Below, piece after piece: positions 1-8,802 of a stretch of 14,221 bases of DNA. Position numbers and translations under genes: made by a program. Where the stretch lies: assembly GCA_033816765.1 (NCBI GenBank), contig JAVSIV010000064.1:1-14221 (forward strand), in the 5' to 3' direction. Positions within the stretch are counted from its first letter, which is position 1, and each line of letters starts with the position of its first letter. This DNA comes from Nothopassalora personata (Eukaryota; Ascomycota; Dothideomycetes; Mycosphaerellales; Mycosphaerellaceae). The notes under the pieces are model-generated. The model did no database searches. It had not been told where the DNA came from and saw only the letters and a program-made list of their open reading frames with translations.

Positions 1-10
1 ACAATACACC

Positions 11-1066
11 ATGATGAAGCGAAGCAGAAGGAACCACGACGACGACGATGACTACCAAACGCCTTCGAAGAAAACCACGAAGAAAGGACGTCAGCGCTCG
101 CCCTCACTTCGTGTCACCCGATTGATGAGGCTCGACGCAGCTCGCCGCGCCGTGTTCGAGACAGTCGAGTTACTCGAGAACATCTTCGAACAGCTGCCGC
201 CTCTCGAGATCGTCGTATGCGAGAGGGTGTGCAGGCAGGTGAGTTATGGTAGCACGCCAGAATATGGGAGAAACACTGACGGGTCCTTGTAGTTTCAAGA
301 AGTCGTGAAATCGTCTCACAAGCTGCAATGCCGACTATTCAGAAAAGTTGCCCACAGTGGCGAAACCTGGACCGTGCGCCAGGAAGCAGCTCTTGCCTCT
401 GATGGATTGTGGTCTCAGAATGGCGAACATCGTTTCGAGCTTGCTTCACCCTCTGCCCAGACCAAGCATGAGGATGTGCCGACTTACCAAGCTTGTCTGC
501 TGAACACCACTTTCTTCGCCCCTTTCGACTTCAGTCTCCTCCTAGGTTCAGACGGTCGTGCCGCCAGAGTCGCCGCCACCGATGGTACTACAGTCTTGAC
601 CAATTCTACGTTCGGGCGGATTCTTGCGGATTTAGTCAAAGGGAGAGTCGGCTCCTGGGGCAACATGCACATCACATCACCGCCATGTCGAGATGTTCAC
701 ATTCGCCTCAAGCTACGACTCAGCAGTACCCAGACTTGCCGCATCGACAAGCATGTCATCTCACCGGCTGGCGTCACTCTAAGCGAGCTTGCAAGACAGC
801 TATCGTTCAGCACGGGAGGCAGCGAATTTGGGGCGGACAATTCGAGACAGCTCATACGCAGGAGCAACGGGCTGTTCCAAGGAATCGAAGACTGCTCCGG
901 CGCACAGCTGAGCAACTTCATCGCTTCGTGGGAGTCTCAGCATGGCACGGTTGTTGATATGGACCAAATGGCGCCTACAACGTGGTTCAAGCTTCGAGGG
1001 GTGGTGCTCCCGACCGATGAAGAGATGAAAGACGTGCGAGGCCGCAGGAACAAGGCGAAAGCGTAG
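11..1066 (+). CDS. F-box protein, two exons (11-238, 293-1066)
   Basis: Predicted 333-residue protein. Residues about 45-85 look like a fungal F-box: a run beginning AVFETVELLENIFEQLPP followed by VCRQ, then the second exon continues with FQEVVKSS and LQCRLF, the usual F-box ending. F-box proteins normally bind Skp1 in SCF ubiquitin ligases through this helix bundle; the remaining 250 residues show no repeat or domain I recognise and would be the substrate-binding part. The intron (54 nt, phase 0) starts GTGAGT at 239, has a CTGAC branch site at 276-280 and ends TAG at 292. The N-terminus has a poly-Asp run and many Lys/Arg, possibly a nuclear signal. The start at 11 has ACC before ATG; the frame is open to the window edge, so an upstream start cannot be excluded. 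The target is unknown. Confidence 0.8.
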
Positions 1067-2166
1067 GCTGGAAGTTGCGGTTCCTCTCAGTGTTGGTGAC
1101 TCAGTGAGTGACGTCCATCGGCGGGACTCGAAGTGCAAGACCTTTAAAGGTTAGTTAGGAGGATGTGAGAGCAGGACGTGACGTCCAAGCTGGCGCACAG
1201 ACTGCCGACAGCCGAGAAAAGGTCGACTTGTGGCCCTGTTTTCTTATCTTGACCTTCACGACAATACACACTTCTTGTTCCTACGTTGCGCAGCCGGGTC
1301 CCAGCTTCCGTCAGAGGCAGTTGTGTCGCCATCGTTGGGCAATCCGAAGTATATGGCAGTAGAAGCAGCTGACTCCACCATGTGGTCACGAAGGCTGGTC
1401 CATTGATCTCTCCGCTTGCATCGTGGGCAACGCGGCATTCCGGAAAGCCGATGATTAGCAAGGGTTCCTCGTCGACATTCGTCCGAAAGGTCATGCGTTG
1501 TCATGCACGACAACTTGGGACGACACACACAGCGGGACGTTGTGAAGTGAGAGAAGTAAACGCGGAGTCGACAATCGTCTCTCAGCCGTCCGCGGTCTCT
1601 TCGACGCATATGTATCGGCTGCTGACTTCATCTAGACCAGAATCTCTTCGAACAATGATGCGTTGAACCAAATGGGTGACTGCGGTGAAGACGATGTCCT
1701 GTTCCGGTGGAGCCGAGAAACTCTTCAGCAGGCAATCAAGCTGTTCAAGTCGTTCAAAGACGGCACTTCACAGTGCATCTATAGGACAGGCCGACCCTGC
1801 GAGCGAAGTGATGTTGTACTTGCAGATCTGAGCTCCGCCAGCCACATTCCCAGCTAAAGTCCTGAAGATTCACTTGGCATTGTCGACTTGCAGCAGACTA
1901 GACCCGGAAAGTCCGAACCAAGCGACCAGTTAACTCATCTTGGCGCTCTCCCTTCCGAGTCTACGGATGCAGCAAGCAGTGTACCATGCAAAACCAACTT
2001 CACGCGACGTCTCGCATTGCTGTAAAGTCAAGCTTTGGCGCCCGCACGACATGTAAGTGCGGTCAAGTCGGTTTGCTCACCACTCCGTGATCCGGATCCT
2101 GCCCTCTGAAATACTGGACCGTACTCCGTGCTGGCGGCCTGCTGCGTGATATCTGTCCCTCTCGCA
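1067..2166. other. Intergenic stretch, no supported gene
   Basis: About 1.1 kb between the F-box stop and the GH76 start. Open frames of 60-117 codons exist on both strands (for example minus 1144-1494 and 1256-1609), but they overlap each other, lack recognisable motifs, and have no splice signals joining them into a longer frame. No tRNA, repeat or RIP signature was seen. The right part presumably contains the GH76 promoter; no clear TATA or CCAAT element could be assigned. Confidence 0.6.
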
Positions 2167-3316
2167 ATGTATCTTCGAACAAATCTCACAAGCCTACTAA
2201 TCGCAGCGAGCCTCCCTGGACTATGCTTATGCTTGCCCACCAAAAGAGATGTTACCCTATCGAACGCACAATCTGCGTATGATGTACTTCAGCAATGGTA
2301 CGATGAAGGTTCTGGCACCTACAAGACTACGGGCTGGTGGGGCAGCGCCAACTGCATCGATGTGATCGGTCAGTTGGCAGCTGTAGATGGCAGCAAGAAG
2401 GATGAGATAGCGTCTGTCTTGGGCAATACTTTCGTAAAGGCGAACGGAGGATACTTCATGAACAAGTTGGTAGCATTTCTAGCTAGTATGACCACGACTG
2501 ATGCCGAACAGTTACTACGACGACAATGGCTGGTGGGCTATGGCATGGATCCAAGCATACGATTTGACCCGTGATACGAAGTATCTCAACATGGCCGAGA
2601 CCATATACGACGACATGTACAAGGTGTTTGGCAAGACAAGCTGTAGTCAGAACAGGGGAGGTACTGGAGGAATCTGGTGGGATCGGATGCAGACCTATGT
2701 CAATGCCATCCCGAACGGACTCTTCCTCACCCTGGCTGCTCATCTCGCCAATCGTGCCGATGGCAGTCGTAAGGCTGCGTATGTTGACACGGCCGAGAAG
2801 CAATGGAACTGGTTCAAAAACACGGCTTTGTTCAACGACAAGGGCACTATCAACGACGGTCTTATCAACGGATGTCAAAGCAACGAGGAATACCAAGAGA
2901 CAGTCTGGTCTTACAATCAAGGTGTTGCGATAGGCGGCCTGGCGGAACTCGCCACAGCAACGGGCGATCCTTCTTACATCACCTCAGCGCGCAGCATCGC
3001 AGACGCTGCCATCGACCAGCTTGCACCCAGCGGCATCTTGGTCGACATCTGCGAGCGTAATGCAAACTGCGATAGCGATCAAACCCAATTCAAAGGGATC
3101 TTTGCACGGAACCTCGTCAAGCTGCAGAAAGCTAGTCCCCAGCCACTAGCCAAATACGCGGACTCCTTGCGCAGCAATGCGAACTCCATCTGGTCAAAAA
3201 ACAGGAATGATGCTGGGCAGCTGAGCTTACAGTGGGGAGGGCCTTTCATCAACCCAGCGAATGCTTCTACGCATAGTTCGGCGCTTGACTGTTTGGTTGC
3301 TTCACTCTCGACGTAG
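2167..3316 (+). CDS. Secreted GH76 family alpha-1,6-mannanase-like glycosidase, two exons (2167-2465, 2512-3316)
   Basis: Predicted 367-residue extracellular enzyme of glycoside hydrolase family 76, which acts on alpha-1,6-mannan backbones in fungal walls and includes the Dfg5/Dcw1 cross-linkers. The catalytic Asp pair is visible as YYDDNGWW (D103, D104), followed by GGIWWD (151-156), NAIPNGLFL and a later ETVWSYNQG segment, all in family order. Residues 1-22 form a signal peptide (hydrophobic LTSLLIAASLPGLCLCL), then a KR pair at 26-27 that could be a Kex2 site. There is no C-terminal hydrophobic GPI signal, so it is more likely secreted than wall-anchored like Dfg5. The 46-nt intron (2466-2511, donor GTTGGT, branch ACTGAT, acceptor CAG) was chosen because it alone restores FMNNYYDDNGWW in frame. 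The ATG at 2167 is the first that gives the signal peptide. Confidence 0.9.
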
Positions 3317-3540
3317 CAGGCTGTGTCTAGGAGCACTCTGCTGTGCTCAAGTCTTGCCTGCGCATGTCTCGTAGGTAGCGACTGCATTTGGTAGCAATGC
3401 ACCTTCATTGTCGCTCCTGCTCTCGTAGACAGGAGCTCCTACCAAGCTCGATGGCTTTCTATCTGTTTGCTTACCTTCGTCTATAGCATTTTGACCGCGC
3501 AACAGTGCTCTCCCTCAAACTGGCAAATTCCCTCCATCAG

Positions 3541-4257
3541 ATGACACCAAGGGTTTTTCTCAATATCCCACAAGGCCACGCCGCTATTCTCACCTTCCCG
3601 CACACAGTCCTCCCGCAGTACGACAATTCCTTCCCCGTCGAAGCAGTCGGTACCCATGGATGTCGTACCTGCGTCGGCGTGTATATCCCTCTCGGTTGCG
3701 GCGAATGCTTCATTGCGCACATCGACGCTCACATGGGTGTCACTATGGGACGATTCAATGAACCTAACATGTTCATGTGTAACAACACGGTCGCAGGAAA
3801 AACGCTCAAAGACGAGGTCAAGAAGAAGCTAGAGGTCGCACTCCATGAACATATCGCCAGTCTTCAGAATACGGAGTTGAAATCAAAGGCCATTGTCCTA
3901 TGTCCTCGGCAGGAGATCGAGGGTCAGCCTAGTACCGGGGCGTACATCGTCGATGCGGTCTGCGAATTTCTCGGGGTGGATAAAGCAGAGACGAAGACAC
4001 AAGACGCTCATGGGTTCATCGTCAGTCCTACTTTTGGGCTCGTTCAATTCTTGCGTTGGGGCGGTGATGGAGAGGCACGGCCTACAGATCAGAACTTTGA
4101 AGATGATGACTTTGAGGAAAAGTTTCCTGAAGAGTTGCCGAGCGACTGCGGGTGGACAGAACTCGATCATACGAATGAGAGGGAGTGGACTGCCCTTTGG
4201 TCAAGGGGGAGATGGGTTTGGGCTGATCCGGTCAAGGCCATTGGGCCTAGGTTCTGA
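3541..4257 (+). CDS. Uncharacterised 238-residue protein with a CheD/NTAN1-like Cys-His motif
   Basis: Single-exon gene. An in-frame stop lies at 3484-3486 and 3541 is the first ATG after it. I do not recognise a named family. A segment at residues 43-65 (TCVGVYIPLGCGECFIAHID) has Cys44 after Thr, hydrophobic residues, then Ala-His60 sixteen residues later. That spacing and the flanking strand pattern resemble the active site of CheD-type glutamine deamidases and N-terminal asparagine amidohydrolases, where a Cys and a His about 17 residues apart act together. This is a motif-level resemblance only. The C-terminal half has an acidic run (EDDDFEEKFPEE, about 195-206) and Trp-rich segments. There is no signal peptide or membrane segment, so it is probably cytosolic or nuclear. 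Confidence 0.75.
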   Translation: MTPRVFLNIPQGHAAILTFPHTVLPQYDNSFPVEAVGTHGCRTCVGVYIPLGCGECFIAHIDAHMGVTMGRFNEPNMFMCNNTVAGKTLKDEVKKKLEVALHEHIASLQNTELKSKAIVLCPRQEIEGQPSTGAYIVDAVCEFLGVDKAETKTQDAHGFIVSPTFGLVQFLRWGGDGEARPTDQNFEDDDFEEKFPEELPSDCGWTELDHTNEREWTALWSRGRWVWADPVKAIGPRF

Positions 4258-5413
4258 TGGGGGCACGAGGGCTATGCACACAGATCGACGCTGCTCTATT
4301 TCAAAAGATGCATAGGCATCATTCTATAGCTGAGCTTTAGGGTGAGGGTGCGCTGCATGTGACTACTAGTAGCGACATGCCAGCTTTCGCAGATATGCCA
4401 TGTACCACGCAAAGCAATAACGTCTAAGTAGATTCAAAGGATCGATCTCATTCCTGATGAGACTCAACGGCTGCCGGTGGCAACATACTTTGGAATAGCC
4501 ATCGCGAGGTGATGCATGGAAAAGCTTGGAGGTGGCGCTTGACCAGCACATTACATCTCGCATGCTTCATGCCTCATTAAGTCATAATTGTAGTTCATGT
4601 CTCTTCCCAATTCATTGTATTGCTTGATGCCGTCGATCCATCGCTACTGATGCTGTCAGTCTCCTTGTGCTCAGCTCATTCAGCTTATCGTCACCGATGG
4701 GCACTAACAGCGTGAATTGGCGTCTTTGGTTGCCTTCCAATTTTCTCCTGTGCTGGCGCAGTGCCTGCGCAACACTCGTCCGCCACAACTTGAACATCTG
4801 TTGGCGTAGTTGCAGGCACATTCGCATGCACATGTCATGCCAGGGACGAAAGGTCGTCGATGAGAGCGCCGGATAGTGAGGAGGTACTGCGTGTCGTCGT
4901 ACATCAAAGGCATGACGAGTCGATAAAATTTGCCTGGGCGGAGGATATATTCTCTTATCTTTGATTGGTATGATGACTATTCGGGTCGCTGGAGTTTGAA
5001 GCGATGTTGAACGACGCAGGTTGTACTCCAGCAGGGCCTACTGCAGCGTCGCGCGTGGAGCAGATTGTTATAGGCGCTTGGGAGGAGGGCATGTTGGTTC
5101 ACGCTATCTCATGTTTCAGCGAGGCGATGGGGTCCAGACAGGTCTGCTGGCAGACAGGACCCCATGTCGCAGAACGCAGGAAGCACAAGAGGCAACAATA
5201 CCAGCGAATCACCTAAGTGATGACGACAGTAAAGATCTGGAGTGTCCTGAGTGTTGTGTAAAATCTGAGACATGTCTGACCCTGCCCTTCGATCTTGCCA
5301 TCTTGCCAAGTCAAGATCGTGACCTGGGGGAGAACACTATGTTTCAACAATGTGAAGGTGTAGCCTATGAGGGAAACTCATTCGCAGCAGTCCATGTATG
5401 TTTCGTTGTAGAG
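4258..5413. other. Intergenic stretch between convergent genes
   Basis: This 1.15 kb separates the plus-strand gene ending at 4257 from the 3' end of the minus-strand AAA+ pseudogene. Short open frames (up to 137 codons at 5021-5434) have no recognisable motifs and overlap on both strands. Apart from a nested inverted repeat at 5127-5165 I see nothing: no RNA gene, no transposon end, and CAG/CTG frequencies look normal. Confidence 0.6.
5127..5165. repeat. Nested inverted repeat (hairpin)
   Basis: A perfect 9-bp outer stem, atggggtcc (5127-5135) with ggaccccat (5157-5165), encloses a second 5-bp stem gtctg/cagac (5142-5146, 5151-5155) with a ctgg loop. It lies about 250 bp downstream of the AAA+ pseudogene stop, so a role in 3' end formation is possible but unsupported. 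Confidence 0.5.
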
Positions 5414-7238
5414 TTACTGGAGCTGCGCATCTGAGTGCCCATTGACTAGCCATTGGTCGTGCCGTTGACCAAGCAAGCCCTTTGGATCAGCATCGAGCTC
5501 ATGTTCGAACTCCATTTGATACTGGATGACCTGCATCGACTTGTCGCGATTCAACTTATCCTTGTGGAACTGCGCAAGCGCCGTGGCTGAGCGGATGACA
5601 TTCTTGATCTGTCGACCTTCGATATAAGCTTGTGCAAGACTGTCGTATCCTGCATCGTCTACATGTACACCATTTTCCATCTTGCCCAAGAAGTTCTTCC
5701 AGATCTGTTTGCGGGAGTCGACTGTCAGGTCGTTATACTTGGGCGGGATGTGGATGCGGCAGTTGAAGGCGTCGTCGAAGGTATTCACTCGGTCGGGACA
5801 AGGAAGAGGATGCCTTCGTGGTACTCCAAGACACCAAGGAAGAAGGAGACCAGGCTACTGCGCTCCATGTCGTGAAGGCTTCGGTGCCTGAGGAAGACAT
5901 CGGCTTCGTCGATGAGTAGAACTGGCTTCTAGGTGCTGGCCATGTCGAGTATGCGCGTCAGACGTTCGTTGAGGGTGGAGCTGTTGGTTCCAAGATCGGC
6001 AGACGAGACCATGTAGAGCGGACGTCCGGTGAATTCAGCAACTGTATCAGCAGTGAGCGTCTTTCCAACTCCAGGTAGGCTGTGCAGAGCCATGATCAGG
6101 CCTTTGCCTTTACCCTTGACGATGTCGTCAAAGTCGTTGCGCTGCTGGACATGGTTGGCGACCAGTGCCTGAACCAGATCCTTCTGTGTCTGAGATAACA
6201 CAAGCTGCTCAAAGCAATTGGAGTTCCAAGCAGGATCCGATAGCTTATGGACGAAGAAGTCGAGCCATCGCTTCTCTGCGAAGGAAGAGCCGCGGACCAT
6301 AGCATTGGCACGCATGCACGCATGCACTCACTGCTCATCGTGAAGGTCGATGTCGAACTCATCCTTGGGAACGAGGTCGACCGATACTTCTCGTTCTTCG
6401 CCATCTCCATCGTCATCATAGACTCAGCGACGCTTCTTCCGCTTGTTCTCTCCCAGACTTCCAGACTTGAAGGCAACGACGCCGAAGGCATAATTCGCCT
6501 CAAGTCGATGGAACGTTTTGGTATCGACAACTACCCTGCCATTGACGTTTTACCTGCTCATGCCGCAAGGAGTCTGCTTAAATGCGATGCCGTTGTAGCA
6601 ATGGAAGCTCATGCCTGCCAATGTCTCGAAACGTTTGCCACGCTCGAGGAGCTGCTTGCGCACGGCATCGGGAGATGGATGGTAGCACAGAGGATATGCA
6701 GGCAGGTCTAAAATATTCTCGATGCCCCCGAAGGCCGGAATGAGTCTACTGACGGTCCGTGTTTCTATGTCATCTCCGTTGACATATTCCATATCAAGGC
6801 GAAGACCTGAGGGGTTGGGAGAGTACCCATCATTCTGCAAAGAGTATGCCCAAGTTTGTCCATGGGCAGGTGCGAATATCTCCGTTGTATCAGGGCGGAA
6901 TATTGTCCGGAGTTGCGAGTAAGATATGACACCTTGCTCGAGCAGGTTCGTGGACTCCTCGATGGTGTCATGGAACTGCTCATCGATGAAGTCCAGCAAG
7001 AGATTGAAATGCTCTTTGGCTTCGCCATGTTCCGTCTTTTCGCAAGCTTCCTCAAGCTCGTCCTTGTAGTGGAACAGCATACAGTAGCGCACATCGATGG
7101 TGATCTCCTTGCTTTGGAAAGACACGCCTGGAAACTTCTTGATTGTGGTCTTGAAGATGTCTATGAGGTGTCGCCAGTTGACCTTGATCTTAATTAGTAT
7201 ACTTGAGATGAATTGACCCATTCTAGCATGAGACGTAC

Positions 7239-7314
7239 CTGCAAGCTAGTCTTCTGGACGAACTTGTTGGCTTGATCCAAGTGTCGGACAAGGCAGAGAG
7301 CAAATTTGCTCCAC
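7239..7314 (-). pseudogene. Internal exon of the AAA+ pseudogene
   Basis: Minus-strand exon of 76 nt. It follows an acceptor with an ACTGAT branch-like site and CACAG, and ends at donor GTACGT (7238). It encodes one partial plus 25 full codons (WSKFALCLVRHLDQANKFVQ and KTSLQ) and splices in phase 0 to IKVNWRHL at 7188 through an intron containing TACTAAT and ending AAG. The joined sequence reads smoothly into the region ahead of the AAA core. The donor of the preceding exon was not found; the block 7315-7729 contains one strong-looking intron (7463-7511, donor GTAAGT), but its flanking frames do not join without a stop. Confidence 0.6.
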
Positions 7315-7729
7315 CTGTGAGATCAGTCGTCAATCAATGACGTTCGCGAAGCAGGACAAAGCCACGGCGTGTGATAGAGCTGATAGCCTAATTCAAGTAC
7401 CCATGTTTGGCTCGGCAAGAGTGCAGCGGACTTGCCTAGCAAGCACGGATGAAGTTGAGGCGCTATCAGCTCAGTCACCATGGTCGATAGACCTTTGCAA
7501 AACTCACTTACCAGTTGAACTGTTCCGGTTGTGGGAAGGGACTTAAATACCTCACCCCACGCGGATACCGCAAACGAAAGGACTAGATCCTCTGTTGCGA
7601 GCGACAGCGAGCAATATAAGAATCTAAGATCCTTTCCGTCTGTACTTAGATCTCTCAACTCGCATGTATCTAATTGCAAAGGGGTCATACTTTCAATACC
7701 GGGACTATCTCTTCGACCGTTCCCGCGTA

Positions 7730-8038
7730 TTACAGGCACATTTCTTTCGTGCTTCCTGTCAATGTCTTCAAGGAAGCCTTCATCTCTCCTTCTTCGATCT
7801 GCTTAAGCTTCTTTGCCTCATTCTCATCGATGTCTGACGTGTCCACGACATTGCCGTTTGCTTGTGCAATGCGCTGGGGCATTGGTGGCTGGCCACCGGT
7901 ACTCCTGCGAGCTGTCTGTTTGGTGCGGGCCATATCGTTGGTTTCCTTGGGGTATGAATCATCAAGGGATTCAATATCAGTAAGCAGCCCGAAGATGCTT
8001 TCGCTGTCAGAACGAGAAGGACTTGGAGGACGATGCAT
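7730..8038 (-). CDS. Histone H3-tail-like N-terminal segment, probable 5' exon of the AAA+ gene
   Basis: Open minus-strand frame of 102 codons. Residues 36-52 read MARTKQTARRSTGGQPP. The canonical H3 N-terminus is ARTKQTARKSTGGKAPRKQ, so residues 1-8 and 10-13 match exactly, K9 is Arg and K14 is Gln. Upstream is a Ser/Pro/acidic leader (HRPPSPSRSDSES). Downstream is VDTSDIDENEAKKLKQIEEG then EMKASLKTL, which resembles the acidic, EGE...LK-containing start of the same fungal AAA+ family, so I take it as that gene's 5' end. The frame ends in TAA at 7730-7732. Two starts are possible: ATG 8038 (T at -3, weak) and ATG 7933 (G at -3, G at +4, better), the latter exposing the H3-like tail. A possible extra exon ending at 8089 (ATG near 8133) would join by a 47-nt intron, 8042-8088. 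Confidence 0.65.
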   Translation of the reverse strand: MHRPPSPSRSDSESIFGLLTDIESLDDSYPKETNDMARTKQTARRSTGGQPPMPQRIAQANGNVVDTSDIDENEAKKLKQIEEGEMKASLKTLTGSTKEMCL

Positions 8039-8133
8039 CAACTGTATACGCAGATCAGGGACATAGTTATAGCTTGGACGAAGCTAACCTGCCTGCAGCT
8101 GCCTAGCCGCAGTATCACTCTGAGCTCGCGCAT

Positions 8134-8532
8134 CAAGGCAGAGCTCGAGTGAGCCACGGGAACAACAAGTGAGCCAATGGTGTTGCCTCACTGATGTGAC
8201 ACGGGGTTGGAAGCTGCTGTGCCGTGTGATAATTCGAATTTGGAGCCATATTGGGAAACTCTAGCAGCCAATGAGATTAGATCCAAGCCTGATACTCAGG
8301 CATCTCTGCGGTGTCAGCCAGTATCACCGGCAGGAGGATCAATACGCTCGCATTGAGTCACATGTCCGCTTATCGATCAGCAATTAGGCAGGAAAGCCAC
8401 CTGGTAACTGCACGTGAGATGACATTGGATGGCATCTCCATGACAGTGAGGTGAATGTCGATGGAGGAAGAGCCGGTGGAAGAGCTTTACCTCAGTAAAC
8501 TCAGACTCGCCGCAGGAATTGGCTTTGGCTTC
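8134..8532. other. Intergenic stretch between AAA+ pseudogene and mobile element
   Basis: About 400 bp with normal CAG/CTG content and no open frame of note. It probably contained the promoter of the minus-strand AAA+ gene. No clear core promoter element could be assigned. Confidence 0.5.
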
Positions 8533-8552
8533 GCCTAGCGCACGCGCTAGGC
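8533..8552. repeat. Hairpin at the left element end
   Basis: Perfect 8-bp arms gcctagcg (8533-8540) and cgctaggc (8545-8552) around a cacg loop, immediately before the decamer array. Possibly the outermost part of the element. Confidence 0.6.
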
Positions 8553-8610
8553 TCGCTTAAGCTCGCTTCAGCTCCGTTAAGCACGGTTCTGCACCGTTCA
8601 GCTAATTAGA
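8551..8610. repeat. Six tandem degenerate decamers at the left element end
   Basis: Consecutive 10-mers all begin GC: gctcgcttaa, gctcgcttca, gctccgttaa, gcacggttct, gcaccgttca, gctaattaga. The first five share a GC(T/A)CNGTT-like core. The array runs into the inverted repeat. Short tandem sites next to an element end are typical transposase-binding arrays; that role is inferred. Confidence 0.65.
8591..8610 (+). repeat. Left terminal inverted repeat
   Basis: gcaccgttcagctaattaga; the reverse complement of 14201-14220 matches at 18 of 20 positions, and so does that of an inner copy at 14076-14095. One of the two mismatches is CAG here against TAG on the complementary strand at the right end, i.e. 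a CpA-to-TpA change. Confidence 0.7.
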
Positions 8611-8802
8611 GGGCCAGGAGCGCCAATTCGCGTAGCGAGTCTAAGACTAAATGGGGCTGTTTTAGTGTATACGAATTTAGCCCTATATACAAACAAGCAC
8701 TATTACATTCGAAGGCATACATCTCTATTACTACGTTGCTCTATCGCCTTAATAACTACTGCATTCGACAGCGTACGCTCGGCGCTTTTAATTGAATTAA
8801 CA

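Larger units (their letters stand above)
5414..8038 (-). pseudogene. Decayed fungal AAA+ ATPase gene (DUF7025-type N-terminal region plus AAA domain)
   Basis: One minus-strand frame from 7188 to about 5795 encodes the typical order of this fungal family: a central region (LFHYKDELE, DTIEESTNLL, GVISYSQLRTIFRP, YPLCYHPSPDAVR, ERGKRFETLAG), then NVNGRVVVDTKTFHRLEANY, then the AAA core with Walker A LPGVGKT, Walker B LLIDEAD, and the later FDDAF...RIHIPP and GRQIKNV segments. Lesions: stops at 6550-6552 (TAA), 6424-6426 (TGA), 6328-6330 (TGA) and 5929-5931 (TAG where the family has Trp just before Walker B), and an apparent one-base loss at about 5792-5797 in the sensor-1 segment, after which the frame continues to 5414. 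Walker A has Ser-Leu where Gly-Pro is usual. An upstream exon at 7239-7314 joins through a 50-nt intron (7189-7238). Between 7315 and 7729 the exon structure could not be resolved. The 5' part is listed separately. No active ATPase is expected. Confidence 0.85.

Noticed and set aside
1118..1160. Possible minus-strand tRNA (ttcgagtcc T-loop-like sequence)
   Set aside because: The flanking bases do not form a T-stem and no acceptor or anticodon stem could be built.
1144..1609. Minus-strand genes in the 1.1 kb gap
   Set aside because: Two overlapping frames in different phases, with no motif, splice signals or recognisable relatives.
6274..6329. Intron with donor GTGAGT and acceptor CAG removing the stop at 6328-6330
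   Set aside because: Removing it shifts the downstream AAA frame, and its translation (MVRG...EKRW region) matches conserved family coding sequence.
6533..6552. Intron removing the TAA at 6550-6552
   Set aside because: The available GT...AG span is only about 20 nt, too short to splice.
7323..7739. Independent minus-strand gene of 139 codons
   Set aside because: No ATG at its start, no recognised motif, and it contains a good intron donor and acceptor (7463-7511); it is more likely non-coding or decayed AAA+ exon/intron sequence.
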